The position numbers and the translations under genes were made by a program. From the NCBI GenBank assembly GCA_944387375.1, contig CALXEQ010000007.1:23107-87106 (forward strand): a stretch of DNA of 64,000 nucleotides. Direction: 5' to 3'. Shown here in pieces: positions 52,713 through 61,813 of the stretch. The stretch comes from an uncultured Clostridia bacterium (GTDB lineage: Bacteria; Bacillota; Clostridia; TANB77; CAG-465). Under the pieces are notes generated by a model. That model saw nothing but the letters and a program-made list of their open reading frames with translations, did not search any database and had not been told where the DNA came from. The stretch's first letter is position 1. Each line of letters begins with the position of its first letter.

Positions 52713-53558
52713 TTATAACATATTTTCTCTTATATTATAAAATAAATGTTGTTGAATAATTCCTGCATCACTTCCAAAATGCGAAGTAGCATATTCTAAT
52801 ATTTTTTTCTTTGTTGTACTTTCATTATTAAAATATAATTTCTCCATTACCCTTTCAACCCAAACATCTATTGGAAATACCTCTTCTCTATTGCAAGAAA
52901 ATAATAATATACAATCTGCTACTTTGGGTCCCACTCCCATCAAGTTTAATAATTCTTTTCTTAAATTTGATGTATTCATTTTCTGCATACTATCTAAATC
53001 TACCTGTTTTTGATTTATTTTCATTACAGTATCATAAATATACTTATCTCTAAATCCTACTCCACAATTTCTATAATCTTCAATGGATACATTTTCTAAT
53101 TGCTTTGGAGTTGGAAAAAGATAATATTCTTCCCCTTCAAATTCAATCTTATCTCCATATTTTTTAGATATCTCATTTACAGATTTTGAAATTCTTGGAA
53201 TATTATTATTAGCAGATATAATATATGATATAATAGTTTCAAAAAAGTCTTGATTTAGATGTCTTAAACCACTAGTATTTTTTATTGCCTCTTTAACATA
53301 ATCATCTACATTAACAATTCTTTTTTCAATACTTTCATAATCTTTATCTAATTCAAAATAGTCTTTTACCACATTTTCAATATTTTCCATATTATTACTT
53401 TTTACATATAAATAATCTTTATCTTGTCTGATTTTTATAACTCTATCTTTTATTACCCCAACATAATAACCATCTGCATATTTCCATCTAAAACATTGCC
53501 CACATTCAAGTGTATATTTTAAATTAAAACAATTTACTTTAATTTTTACTGCTTCCAT
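52713..53558 (-). CDS. ogg: 8-oxoguanine DNA glycosylase/AP lyase (OGG1 type)
   Basis: 281 residues. Removes 8-oxoguanine and cleaves the abasic site. N-terminal beta domain, LECGQCFRW, then the HhH-GPD domain with the catalytic Lys in LMGVGPKVADC and the activating Asp in FPIDVWV (about 240-260). The start lies inside the 3' end of the Nudix gene, with GAGGGAGAAAA before the ATG, so the pair is translated together. This is the bacterial OGG1/AlkA-like version, not MutM. Confidence 0.9.
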   Translation of the reverse strand: MEAVKIKVNCFNLKYTLECGQCFRWKYADGYYVGVIKDRVIKIRQDKDYLYVKSNNMENIENVVKDYFELDKDYESIEKRIVNVDDYVKEAIKNTSGLRHLNQDFFETIISYIISANNNIPRISKSVNEISKKYGDKIEFEGEEYYLFPTPKQLENVSIEDYRNCGVGFRDKYIYDTVMKINQKQVDLDSMQKMNTSNLRKELLNLMGVGPKVADCILLFSCNREEVFPIDVWVERVMEKLYFNNESTTKKKILEYATSHFGSDAGIIQQHLFYNIRENML

Positions 53559-54001
53559 TTTTCTCCCTCTTTATAAAAAACATTTTCTTTATATCTACTT
53601 ATTATATCTAAACTAGATTTACAAATATTTTTTGGTAAATTATTAACATCTACCCATACATATGAAACATGTTCTAATGTATCTCCTAAATCTATACTTC
53701 CATTAAAGCTTTTTGCTAACAATCCAACTGTTGCATAATGTGCATTTTCATTATAATCATTTAATAAACATATGACTTTTATATCATCTATATTTAAATT
53801 TGTTTCTTGTTTTACTTTTCTTATTCCAGCTTCTTCAAATTCTTCTCCAAATTTAACTTTACCTGCAGGAAGTGTATATTGCCCTTGGTAATGCATATCA
53901 CTATCTGCAAGAATGGCATCACTATTTCTTAAAAGTAACAATATTTCATTATTTTCATTTAACAAAATTACTCCTACTCCTATTCCCATTATTTTATTCA
54001 T
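53546..54001 (-). CDS. Nudix hydrolase with altered Nudix box
   Basis: 151 residues. Nudix fold with LPAGKVKFGEEFEEAGIRKV...ETNL where the signature GX5EX7REUXEEXGU should stand. The Gly, the first Glu and the last Glu are kept, but the Glu of the REU step is Lys and the following Glu is Gln, so metal binding may be weak or arranged differently. Coupling with ogg suggests a sanitiser of oxidised nucleotides, by analogy with MutT. Start ATG 53999-54001 with AAGAGGT in front. Confidence 0.82.
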   Translation of the reverse strand: MNKIMGIGVGVILLNENNEILLLLRNSDAILADSDMHYQGQYTLPAGKVKFGEEFEEAGIRKVKQETNLNIDDIKVICLLNDYNENAHYATVGLLAKSFNGSIDLGDTLEHVSYVWVDVNNLPKNICKSSLDIISRYKENVFYKEGEKWKQ

Positions 54002-54204
54002 TATATACCTCTTTTCTACCACAAAATTATACCATTTTTTACATATTTAGACAATATTAAAAATATATTATTATATAACAAACGACGTAAAAAATTAATA
54101 ATAAGCATAATATGACAAAAAAATATTTACTTTACAGATTTTTTTTTTTGTTGTATAATAAGCTTAATATTGTTTTACAATTACAATACACCAAGGGGGA
54201 TATT

Positions 54205-54864
54205 ATGGGTAAAACGTTAAAAGTTGTAGGTAAATTTTTAATAGGAAAAGTTTTATATAGAGTAAAAGAATATAACAAACCAGATTTAACTAATGGTGAA
54301 TATATTTTATGTCCAAATCATGTAAGTGATGCTGACGGACCCGTTATGTGGACACATAATGAAAACATAAGAATACTTGCAAAAAAAGAATGCTTTAAAC
54401 ACAAATTTATGGCAGTATTTCTTAACATGATAGATGTAGTTAAAATTGATAGAGATAGTCATAATGGTGTTGAATTATTAGAAGCTATAGATTATTTTAA
54501 AGATGGTAAAAATAAATTATTTATGCTTTTTCCACAAGGTACTATATCTGATCTTAATAAAAATAAATTATCTAGAATAAAATCAGGAGCATTTTTTATT
54601 TCTGCTAAAACTAATGTTCCTATAGTACCTGTATTTTTAGAGCAACCTCGTCTATTTAAAAGAACAAGAGTTGTATATGGTAGACCAATGTATATGGAAG
54701 GCGCTGTAGGAGAAGATGGAAAAGTAGATAAAAAAGCACTTGAAAAATACAGACTACAATGGCAACAAGAAGTATTTAAACTACAAGATATGGCTGTAAA
54801 ATATGAAAATAGACCTATAAGAAAACTAAAATTAAAACCTAAACATCAAAATAATAATGAATAA
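54205..54864 (+). CDS. plsC: 1-acyl-sn-glycerol-3-phosphate acyltransferase (PlsC)
   Basis: 219 residues. Adds the second acyl chain to lysophosphatidic acid. Motif NHVSDAD (HX4D) and the block III region LFPQGTIS, in which the usual FPEGT has Gln for Glu. The start is the ATG at 54205 with AAGGGGGATATT before it; an extended N-terminus of 31 hydrophobic residues is not believed. Single-gene unit with a terminator. Confidence 0.9.
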   Translation: MGKTLKVVGKFLIGKVLYRVKEYNKPDLTNGEYILCPNHVSDADGPVMWTHNENIRILAKKECFKHKFMAVFLNMIDVVKIDRDSHNGVELLEAIDYFKDGKNKLFMLFPQGTISDLNKNKLSRIKSGAFFISAKTNVPIVPVFLEQPRLFKRTRVVYGRPMYMEGAVGEDGKVDKKALEKYRLQWQQEVFKLQDMAVKYENRPIRKLKLKPKHQNNNE

Positions 54865-54897
54865 GTCTTGATTAAATTCAAGACTTTATTTTTTACA
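54862..54897 (+). terminator. Terminator of plsC
   Basis: AAGTCTTGA/TCAAGACTT stem, T-rich tail. Confidence 0.85.
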
Positions 54898-54942
54898 TAT
54901 TGTTACATTTTTTTAATATACATATTATTAGGAGGATTTAAT

Positions 54943-55869
54943 ATGTATATTATTGATAAAAAATTTAAAACTTTAACTTCTATATTTAAAGCATTATCTT
55001 TAGAAGAAATATATGAAAACATAAAAGAGAAATATTTAATTATTCCTGATGCCACAAAAGATTCTTTAGAAAAATTTTTAGATGAATTTCCCTATTGGGG
55101 CAGACTTAAAAGATATGAAAATGATTATGAAGAATTGTACAACAGAGCTATATCCTTAAAAGAACATGTAGATGATTATATCACGCTATATAATAGTCTA
55201 TGTGACTATCGTTCTAAAAAACTTCTCTATTCAATACTTAGCAACTGGTACCAATTTGATTTTAATTCAATAGAAGAATCTTTTGAAAAGAATTTCTCTC
55301 ATTATTTTGACTTAGATATAGTAAAATGTGATAAAAATGAGGTAGTAGTTGATGCTGGTGCTTTTATAGGAGATACAGTAATTGACTATGTAAATAATTA
55401 TGGTACTCAAAATTATAAAAAAATTTATTGCTATGATATAACAAAATCTAATATTGAAGCATTAAAAATCAACTTAAAAAACTATCCTAATATTATATGC
55501 TATAACAAAGCTTTATCTAATAACCAAGAACCATTATATATATCACAAAATTCAATAAGTACTTCTGCCAATATGGTAACGCAAAACGGAAGTGAAAAAA
55601 TAGAATCTTCTACTCTAGATATTGATATAAAAGAGCCAATTACATTAATTAAAATGGATATTGAAGGATATGAAAAAAAAGCATTAGAAGGTTCTAAAAA
55701 TCATATAATAAATGAAAAGCCTAAACTTCTTATATCAGTATATCACAATCATGAAGATTTATGGAAAATACCAAAAATTATAAGAGAATACAATAAAGAC
55801 TATAAATTTTATCTTAGATGTTATGGAACAAGAATATTTCCTACAGAAATTGTATTAATTGCTATATAA
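54943..55869 (+). CDS. FkbM-family methyltransferase
   Basis: 308 residues. The C-terminal two thirds hold the FkbM SAM-dependent domain: VVDAGAFIGDTVIDYV (SAM-binding loop, about 158-175) and TLIKMDIEGYEKKALEG (catalytic region). The first 130 residues are helical and unassigned. FkbM proteins methylate sugars or small molecules; substrate unknown. The ATG at 54943 follows AGGAGGATTTAAT; a longer frame is hydrophobic and not believed. Confidence 0.87.
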   Translation: MYIIDKKFKTLTSIFKALSLEEIYENIKEKYLIIPDATKDSLEKFLDEFPYWGRLKRYENDYEELYNRAISLKEHVDDYITLYNSLCDYRSKKLLYSILSNWYQFDFNSIEESFEKNFSHYFDLDIVKCDKNEVVVDAGAFIGDTVIDYVNNYGTQNYKKIYCYDITKSNIEALKINLKNYPNIICYNKALSNNQEPLYISQNSISTSANMVTQNGSEKIESSTLDIDIKEPITLIKMDIEGYEKKALEGSKNHIINEKPKLLISVYHNHEDLWKIPKIIREYNKDYKFYLRCYGTRIFPTEIVLIAI

Positions 55870-55897
55870 TACTTAATAAAAATATGTTACAATATAT

Positions 55898-56626
55898 TTG
55901 GTGATAAATTTGCAAAATACAATAACTTTCACGTTTCATAATGATAATAATATTCCAAATAATATAATTTATAAAATAAATAACGAATTATTAAATAGAT
56001 ATCGTGATAAAAATATATGTGATTATTTTGTTGATTATCCAGATATATTAAACTGCAATATTAATATATATTTTTTATCTAAATCAAATCTAGATAATTA
56101 TATTTTATCTATTAATAGCTCATTTAATAGCTCATTTAAAGATAAAGTTCCAAAATGGGTTACAGGAATAACTACAGATGATGGAGTATACTTAGTTCCA
56201 AATATAAATAACATACCTGAAACAATTACACTCATACTTCACGAATCTATACATTATTTATCAAAACAAATACCAATTAATACTGATAGCAAAAGATATA
56301 ATATTTTAGAAGAAGCATTATCTACATATATATCTTCTCAAATGACAACTGGAAAATTTAGTAAAATTGTAGAAGACTTAAATGACAATAATTTAAAAAC
56401 AATTACTTATTTTCTAGAAAATGATGACAATGACATATTTGCTAAAAATAATGGTTATTATTACTCATTTTTCTTTATGAAATTTTTAAAAAATAAATAT
56501 TATAAACAAAAAATATTTGAATATATTATTGATAACCAAAAACTTTTTAGTGACTTACCAAAATTAGAAAAAGAATTTAAAGAATTTTTAATTGATCAAA
56601 TAAATTTTTATACGAATAAAAAATAA
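55898..56626 (+). CDS. Putative gluzincin-type metallopeptidase-like protein
   Basis: 242 residues. A HESIH motif (near residue 119) with a Glu-rich helix (ILEEALSTYIS) about 30 residues later matches the HExxH...E gluzincin (MA clan) pattern, so a zinc protease-like fold is likely. No signal peptide. The start is uncertain: TTG at 55898 or TTG at 55910, with GGTGAT just before the latter. Follows the FkbM gene by 28 bp and may be cotranscribed. Confidence 0.7.
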   Translation: MVINLQNTITFTFHNDNNIPNNIIYKINNELLNRYRDKNICDYFVDYPDILNCNINIYFLSKSNLDNYILSINSSFNSSFKDKVPKWVTGITTDDGVYLVPNINNIPETITLILHESIHYLSKQIPINTDSKRYNILEEALSTYISSQMTTGKFSKIVEDLNDNNLKTITYFLENDDNDIFAKNNGYYYSFFFMKFLKNKYYKQKIFEYIIDNQKLFSDLPKLEKEFKEFLIDQINFYTNKK

Positions 56627-56633
56627 TATATTA

Positions 56634-56680
56634 GTAAATAAGAGTATTTGAATTAAAAATCAAATACTCTATTTTATATT
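56634..56680. terminator. Bidirectional terminator
   Basis: AGAGTATTTGA/TCAAATACTCT stem between convergent genes. Confidence 0.88.
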
Positions 56681-56685
56681 ATTCA

Positions 56686-58425
56686 TCATATGTCATATTT
56701 TTCTTTTTTAGTATATGTTGTATGTAAATATTTATGTGCCTTATGACTTCCTGGTTTTTCTAAAAATTCTTTATACAATTTAATCATAAATGGATTTTCA
56801 TGAGATTTTCTTACAACACTTTTTTCATCTATTGAATATAGTGCATCTCTTCTTAATTTTGCAACATCTACAGTAGATCTTATCTTTGAGCTTTTAATAG
56901 GCTGACCTCCTCCCATTATGCATCCTCCAGGACACGCCATTATTTCTACAAAATGGTAATCACACTTTCCATCTTTTATTTGTTCCATAATTTTTCTTGC
57001 ATTAGCAAGACCACTTGCAACTGCTACTTTAATATCTTTTCCAGCAATTTTCAATGTTGCCTCTTTAATTCCCTTTTCACCACGTACTTGTGTATATTCC
57101 AGTTTATCCATACTCTTTCCTTCAAGTGTATCTACTGCTGTTCTTATTGCAGCTTCCATTACTCCACCTGTAGTTCCAAATATAGCTCCCGCTCCACTTG
57201 CTTCTCCCATTGGCTCATCAAATTTTCCATCTTCAAGTTCGCAAAAATCTATATTTGCTTGTTTTATCATTCTTGCAAGCTCACGAGTAGTAATAACATA
57301 ATCTACATCTCTTACTCCATCTACTTCCATCTCATCTCTTGAGCATTCATACTTTTTAGCAATACATGGCATAACAGAAACAACACAAATTTTTTCTCTA
57401 TCTATATTATATTTATCTGCAAAATATGACTTAATTATAGCGCCAAACATTTGATGAGGAGATTTACAACTAGATAAATGATCTAGATTTTCTGGAAAGT
57501 TTTTTTCAGCAAATCTTACCCATCCAGGGCTACATGAAGTAATCATAGGTAACACTCCATCATTTTGTATTCTTTCTATAAATTCATTTGCCTCTTCCAT
57601 TATAGTTAAATCTGCACCAGTATTTGTATCAAATACTCTATCAAATCCAATGCTTTTTAAAGCAGTTATCATTTTTCCAGCAACATTTGTACCTATAGGC
57701 ATTCCAAATTCTTCGCCAAGTGCTACTCTTACTGCAGGTGCTGTTTGAACTACAACAAATGCATCTTCATCACGTAATTTTTTCCATACATCTTGTATAT
57801 TTTCTTTTTCTTTTAAAGCTCCTGTTGGACAAGACTCAATACATTGACCACAAAAAGTACAATCTACATCATTTAAGCTATGATCATAAGTTGTAGATAT
57901 ACATGAATCAAATCCTCTATTGATACAATCTATAGCTCCTATCTTTTGTACATATTTACATGTAGCAACACATCTTCTACATAAAATACATTTATTAAAA
58001 TCTCTTACTATTGATGGTGATTTATCATCAACTTTATGTTTTGTTCTTTCACCTTCAAATTCGACTACTTGAACGTTAAATTTTGCAGCTAATTCTTGAA
58101 GCTCACAATTTCCATTTCTACTACAAGTCAAACAATCTCTATGATGATTAGATAATATTAAATCAAGTATTATCTTTCTAGCTTCTACCACTGCATGAGA
58201 ATGTGTTTTTACAACCATTCCTTCTTCAACTTTTTGAATACATGAAGTTGCAAACCCTTTTCTACCTTCTACTTCGACAATGCACATTCTACAATCTCCA
58301 ACCTCATTTATCTCTTTTAAAAAGCATAATGTTGGAATATCTATTCCATTTTGAAGTGCAGCTTGTAGAATTGTTGTTCCTTCTTTTACAGAAATTTCCT
58401 TTCCATCTATTACTAAATTTACCAT
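56686..58425 (-). CDS. hydA: [FeFe] hydrogenase catalytic subunit HydA (HndD type)
   Basis: 579 residues. N-terminal [2Fe-2S] domain (TLCFL, GDCRMC, TSC), the His-Cys3 cluster segment (HHRDCLTC...NCEL), two [4Fe-4S] clusters (CILCRRCVATC and CTFCGQCIESC) and the H-cluster domain with L1 TSCSPGWV, L2 MPCIAKKYE and L3 MACPGGCIMGGG. Reduces protons to hydrogen. With HydB and HydC it forms the NAD(H)-linked, probably electron-bifurcating complex; the maturases HydEFG are not in the window. Last gene of the hydCBA operon. Confidence 0.97.
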   Translation of the reverse strand: MVNLVIDGKEISVKEGTTILQAALQNGIDIPTLCFLKEINEVGDCRMCIVEVEGRKGFATSCIQKVEEGMVVKTHSHAVVEARKIILDLILSNHHRDCLTCSRNGNCELQELAAKFNVQVVEFEGERTKHKVDDKSPSIVRDFNKCILCRRCVATCKYVQKIGAIDCINRGFDSCISTTYDHSLNDVDCTFCGQCIESCPTGALKEKENIQDVWKKLRDEDAFVVVQTAPAVRVALGEEFGMPIGTNVAGKMITALKSIGFDRVFDTNTGADLTIMEEANEFIERIQNDGVLPMITSCSPGWVRFAEKNFPENLDHLSSCKSPHQMFGAIIKSYFADKYNIDREKICVVSVMPCIAKKYECSRDEMEVDGVRDVDYVITTRELARMIKQANIDFCELEDGKFDEPMGEASGAGAIFGTTGGVMEAAIRTAVDTLEGKSMDKLEYTQVRGEKGIKEATLKIAGKDIKVAVASGLANARKIMEQIKDGKCDYHFVEIMACPGGCIMGGGQPIKSSKIRSTVDVAKLRRDALYSIDEKSVVRKSHENPFMIKLYKEFLEKPGSHKAHKYLHTTYTKKEKYDI

Positions 58426-58452
58426 TTATATATCAATCCTTTCTTAAGTTAT

Positions 58453-60312
58453 TTATTTGCTAATTGCTTTAAATGGACATTTATCCACACATGTTCCACA
58501 TTTAATACATAGATCTTGATCTATTTTATGAACCTGTTTTGGCTCACCGCTAATAGCATGTACTGGACAATTTCTTTTACACAATCCACAACCCTTACAT
58601 TTTTGTGGATCAATTGTAATTTCACATAGTTCTTTACATTGCCCTGCTCTACACATATTATATGATACATGTTCTATATACTCATCTTTAAAGTATTTCA
58701 TTGTACTTAATACAGGATTTGGTGCAGTCTGTCCAAGACCACATATTGCAGATTTTTTTATGCTGTTAGCTAACAATTCTAACTTATATAAATCGTCCGC
58801 CTCTCCCTTTCCTTCACACATTCTAGTTAAAATTTCAAGCATACGCTTTGTTCCAATTCTACAAGGTGTACATTTTCCACAACTTTCACTAACAGTAAAA
58901 TCTAAATAAAATCTAGCAATATCTACCATACATTTAGAGTCATCCATAACAATTAAACCACCAGATCCCATCATTGAGCCAATACTAGATAAAGACTCAT
59001 AATCTATTGGTGTGTCTAAATGCTCTGCTGGTATACATCCGCCAGATGGTCCTCCTGTTTGAGCTGCTTTAAATTTTCTACCATTAGGAATTCCTCCACC
59101 TATATCAAAAACAATTTCTCTTAATGTTGTTCCCATTGGCACTTCAACAAGTCCTACATTATTAACATTTCCACCAAGTGCAAATACTTTTGTTCCTTTT
59201 GAATTTTCAGTTCCAATACTTGCAAACCAATCTGCACCATTTAAAATGATTTTTGTAACATTTGCAAGAGTTTCAACGTTATTTATTATAGTAGGTTTAC
59301 CAAATAGTCCTTGACTTGCAGGATAAGGTGGCTTTACTCTAGGCTGTCCTCTTTTTCCTTCTATCGACTCTAAAAGTGCTGTTTCCTCTCCACAGACAAA
59401 AGCACCTGCTCCTAGTCTTATATCTATATCAAAATCAAAACCAGAGTTAAAAATATTTTTACCAAGTAATCCATATTCTCTTGCTTGATTTATAGCTATC
59501 TTTAGTCTATCTACTGCAATAGGATATTCTGCTCTTACATAAATATATCCTTGATTTGCACCAATTGCATAGCCTGCAATTGCCATTGCTTCAAGTACAC
59601 AGTTAGGATCTCCCTCTAAAATACTCCTATCCATAAATGCTCCAGGATCTCCCTCATCTGCATTGCATATAACATATTTTTGATCTGATTTTTCATTCTT
59701 TGCAAAGCTCCATTTCTTACCAGTAGGAAAGCCTGCTCCTCCACGCCCTCTAAGTCCAGATTTAGATATAACATCAATAACCTCATCTGGTTTCATAGAA
59801 GTTAATACTTTTTCTAATGCTTTATATCCATCAAATGCAATATATTCATCTATTTGCTCTGGATCAATAACTCCACAATTTTTAAGTGCAATTCTTTTTT
59901 GCTTTTTATAAAAATTAAGATCATCTAATTTTTTAACTATTTCTCCATTTACATCTTTACAAAGGAGTCTTTCTACCTTTTTTCCTTCGCAAATATGAGA
60001 CTGTATTATTTCTTCACAATCTTCTGGAGTCACATGTGCATAAAAAGTTTCTTCTGGACGTATTATTACTATTGGACCTTTTGCACAAAGTCCAAAACAT
60101 CCAGTTTGGACAACTCTAACATTTTTTATTCCTTTTTCTTCTATTATTCTTCTAAAATTTTCAATAATCTTAGGGGATTTTGAAGAAGTACATCCTGTTC
60201 CTCTACATACTAATATATGTTTTTCTACTGCATTAGATTTTAAATTTACTCTTAAATCTAACTCTTCTCTTTTCTCTTTTCTTATACTTTCAATTTCAGC
60301 TATTGTTTTCAT
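58453..60312 (-). CDS. hydB: NAD-binding hydrogenase subunit HydB (NuoF-like)
   Basis: 619 residues. N-terminal [2Fe-2S] thioredoxin-like domain (CRGTGCTSSKS, TGCFGLCAKGP), NuoF core with the FMN/NADH site (GRGGAGFPTGKKW), the ESCGKCTPCRIG cluster, and C-terminal two [4Fe-4S] ferredoxin domain (CKGCGLCKRNC, CIKCGTCVDKC). Binds NADH and passes electrons. The start is the ATG at 60310-60312 with GGAGGG before it. Middle gene of hydCBA. Confidence 0.97.
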   Translation of the reverse strand: MKTIAEIESIRKEKREELDLRVNLKSNAVEKHILVCRGTGCTSSKSPKIIENFRRIIEEKGIKNVRVVQTGCFGLCAKGPIVIIRPEETFYAHVTPEDCEEIIQSHICEGKKVERLLCKDVNGEIVKKLDDLNFYKKQKRIALKNCGVIDPEQIDEYIAFDGYKALEKVLTSMKPDEVIDVISKSGLRGRGGAGFPTGKKWSFAKNEKSDQKYVICNADEGDPGAFMDRSILEGDPNCVLEAMAIAGYAIGANQGYIYVRAEYPIAVDRLKIAINQAREYGLLGKNIFNSGFDFDIDIRLGAGAFVCGEETALLESIEGKRGQPRVKPPYPASQGLFGKPTIINNVETLANVTKIILNGADWFASIGTENSKGTKVFALGGNVNNVGLVEVPMGTTLREIVFDIGGGIPNGRKFKAAQTGGPSGGCIPAEHLDTPIDYESLSSIGSMMGSGGLIVMDDSKCMVDIARFYLDFTVSESCGKCTPCRIGTKRMLEILTRMCEGKGEADDLYKLELLANSIKKSAICGLGQTAPNPVLSTMKYFKDEYIEHVSYNMCRAGQCKELCEITIDPQKCKGCGLCKRNCPVHAISGEPKQVHKIDQDLCIKCGTCVDKCPFKAISK

Positions 60313-60326
60313 GTACACCCTCCCTT

Positions 60327-60812
60327 TTATTCTTCACTTGCATATTTATCTATTACTTCATCTAATTTTTTTACTGTAGCATTACCATAAACTTCATCAT
60401 TTACCATAAACACTGGTGCAAGTCCGCATGCTCCAACACACCTTACATCATCTATAGAAAATTTACCGTCTGGTGTTACTTCACCTGGTTTTATTTTTAA
60501 TTTTTCCTGTGCTCTATCTAGTAGTGATTTAGCTCCCTTTACAAAACATGCTGTACCTAAACAAACGGAAATATTGTACTTCCCCTTTGGAGCAAGTGTA
60601 AACCTTGAATAAAAAGTTATTACACCATATATTTCTGCCATAGGAATAGACAGATAATCAGATATTTCAAGTTGTGCTTGTTTTGGAATATATCCAAATC
60701 TTTCTTGAACATCATTTAAAATTGCTATTAATCTATCTTTTTCCTTTGGATATTTTTCTAATATTTTTTTCATTTCTTTTTTTATCTTATCACACACACA
60801 TTTTTGTTCCAT
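60327..60812 (-). CDS. hydC: Hydrogenase subunit HydC (NuoE-like)
   Basis: 161 residues. [2Fe-2S] NuoE/24-kDa-type subunit with SVCLGTACFVKG and CVGACGLAPV cysteines and the N-terminal helical region. First gene of hydCBA, 14 bp from hydB. GGGGAGGAATAAT precedes the ATG. Confidence 0.95.
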   Translation of the reverse strand: MEQKCVCDKIKKEMKKILEKYPKEKDRLIAILNDVQERFGYIPKQAQLEISDYLSIPMAEIYGVITFYSRFTLAPKGKYNISVCLGTACFVKGAKSLLDRAQEKLKIKPGEVTPDGKFSIDDVRCVGACGLAPVFMVNDEVYGNATVKKLDEVIDKYASEE

Positions 60813-60839
60813 ATTATTCCTCCCCGTAAAATTACTACC

Positions 60840-60868
60840 ATTATATCAAAATAAAATCATTGCAACAA
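60840..60868 (-). promoter_or_regulatory. Sigma-A promoter of the hydCBA operon
   Basis: TTGTTG (60863-60868), 17-bp spacer, TATAAT (60840-60845), about 28 bp before the hydC ATG. The -35 is weaker than consensus, which fits an actively regulated promoter. Confidence 0.7.
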
Positions 60869-60889
60869 TTATTTAATCGAAAATAATTG
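60866..60889 (-). promoter_or_regulatory. Candidate operator palindrome at the hydCBA promoter
   Basis: Perfect inverted repeat CAATTATTT, six-base spacer, AAATAATTG, overlapping the edge of the -35 box. It is not the Rex consensus (TTGTTAA-N4-TTAACAA), so the regulator is unassigned. Confidence 0.55.
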
Positions 60890-61059
60890 CTTTTTGTAAT
60901 ATTTTATATAAATAAAAATATATTCATTATTATAACTATTCATAAATATGTAAATAATTAATAAAAAATGTATTAAAATATAGATTATTTATTCATTAAA
61001 TGATATAATAAAAAAGCGTAAAAATGAATAATCATTTTATATTTCAAAGGAGAGAGTTT

Positions 61060-61692
61060 ATGGAAGAGATAATCTTATCTATAATGAATCAATTTGGATA
61101 TATAGGTGTATTATTACTTATTGCAATAGAAAATGTATTTCCACCAATACCTTCTGAAGTTATTCTTCTATTTGGTGGATTTATGACAACATACACAGAA
61201 CTTAATGTAATAGGTATGATAATATTTTCAACACTTGGTTCATTAATAGGTGCAATTGTTCTATACTATATTGGTAAAATACTTAACAAAGAACGTCTTA
61301 AAAAAATTGTTTCTGGAAAAGTAGGAAAAATATTAAGACTTAAAAATGAAGATATAGAAAAAGCTGATCATTGGTTTGATACAAAGGGAAATAAAACAGT
61401 ATTTTTCTGTAGATTCATACCAATAGTAAGAAGTCTTATCTCTATACCTGCTGGTATGAGCGAAATGCCAATGCTTAAGTTTTTAATATATACAACATTT
61501 GGTTCCTTAATTTGGAATACTGTCTTAGTTGTTATAGGAAACAGAGTTGGCGAAAATTGGACTTCTATTTTAGATATATTGGATAAATACTCACATATTG
61601 TTTTAGTACTACTAATAATTATAGCCATTGTTTGTATTTATCTATTCTATTCAAAAAAATTAAAAAAGAACAAAAAAGAAAATGAAAAATAA
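61060..61692 (+). CDS. DedA-family membrane protein
   Basis: 210 residues, four to five helices. DedA signature: ENVFPPIPSEVILLFGGF near the N-terminus and FCRFIPIVRSLISIPAGMSEM in the middle. DedA proteins are flippases of polyprenyl-phosphate or phospholipid. The start is the ATG at 61060 with AAAGGAGAGAGTTT before it. Single gene with its own terminator. Confidence 0.93.
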   Translation: MEEIILSIMNQFGYIGVLLLIAIENVFPPIPSEVILLFGGFMTTYTELNVIGMIIFSTLGSLIGAIVLYYIGKILNKERLKKIVSGKVGKILRLKNEDIEKADHWFDTKGNKTVFFCRFIPIVRSLISIPAGMSEMPMLKFLIYTTFGSLIWNTVLVVIGNRVGENWTSILDILDKYSHIVLVLLIIIAIVCIYLFYSKKLKKNKKENEK

Positions 61693-61707
61693 AGAAATGT
61701 GAAAATA

Positions 61708-61748
61708 ATAAAAAAGGTTTATGGCTATAACTATAAGCCTTTTTTATA
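61708..61748 (+). terminator. Terminator of the DedA gene
   Basis: AAGGTTTAT/ATAAGCCTT stem with GCTATAACT-rich loop and T-run. Confidence 0.75.
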
Positions 61749-61813
61749 TTTTATTATAGCTTATTCTTTATTTTAATGATATAATTAACATATAAATTTT
61801 AGGAGTGATGAAA

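Noticed and set aside
54112..54204. 31-residue N-terminal extension of plsC
   Set aside because: The extension has no ribosome site, whereas AAGGGGGATATT sits just before the ATG at 54205, which also fits the usual plsC N-terminus.
60866..60889. Rex binding site at the hydrogenase promoter
   Set aside because: The palindrome lacks the TTGTTAA/TTAACAA half-sites expected for Rex; only an unknown operator can be claimed.
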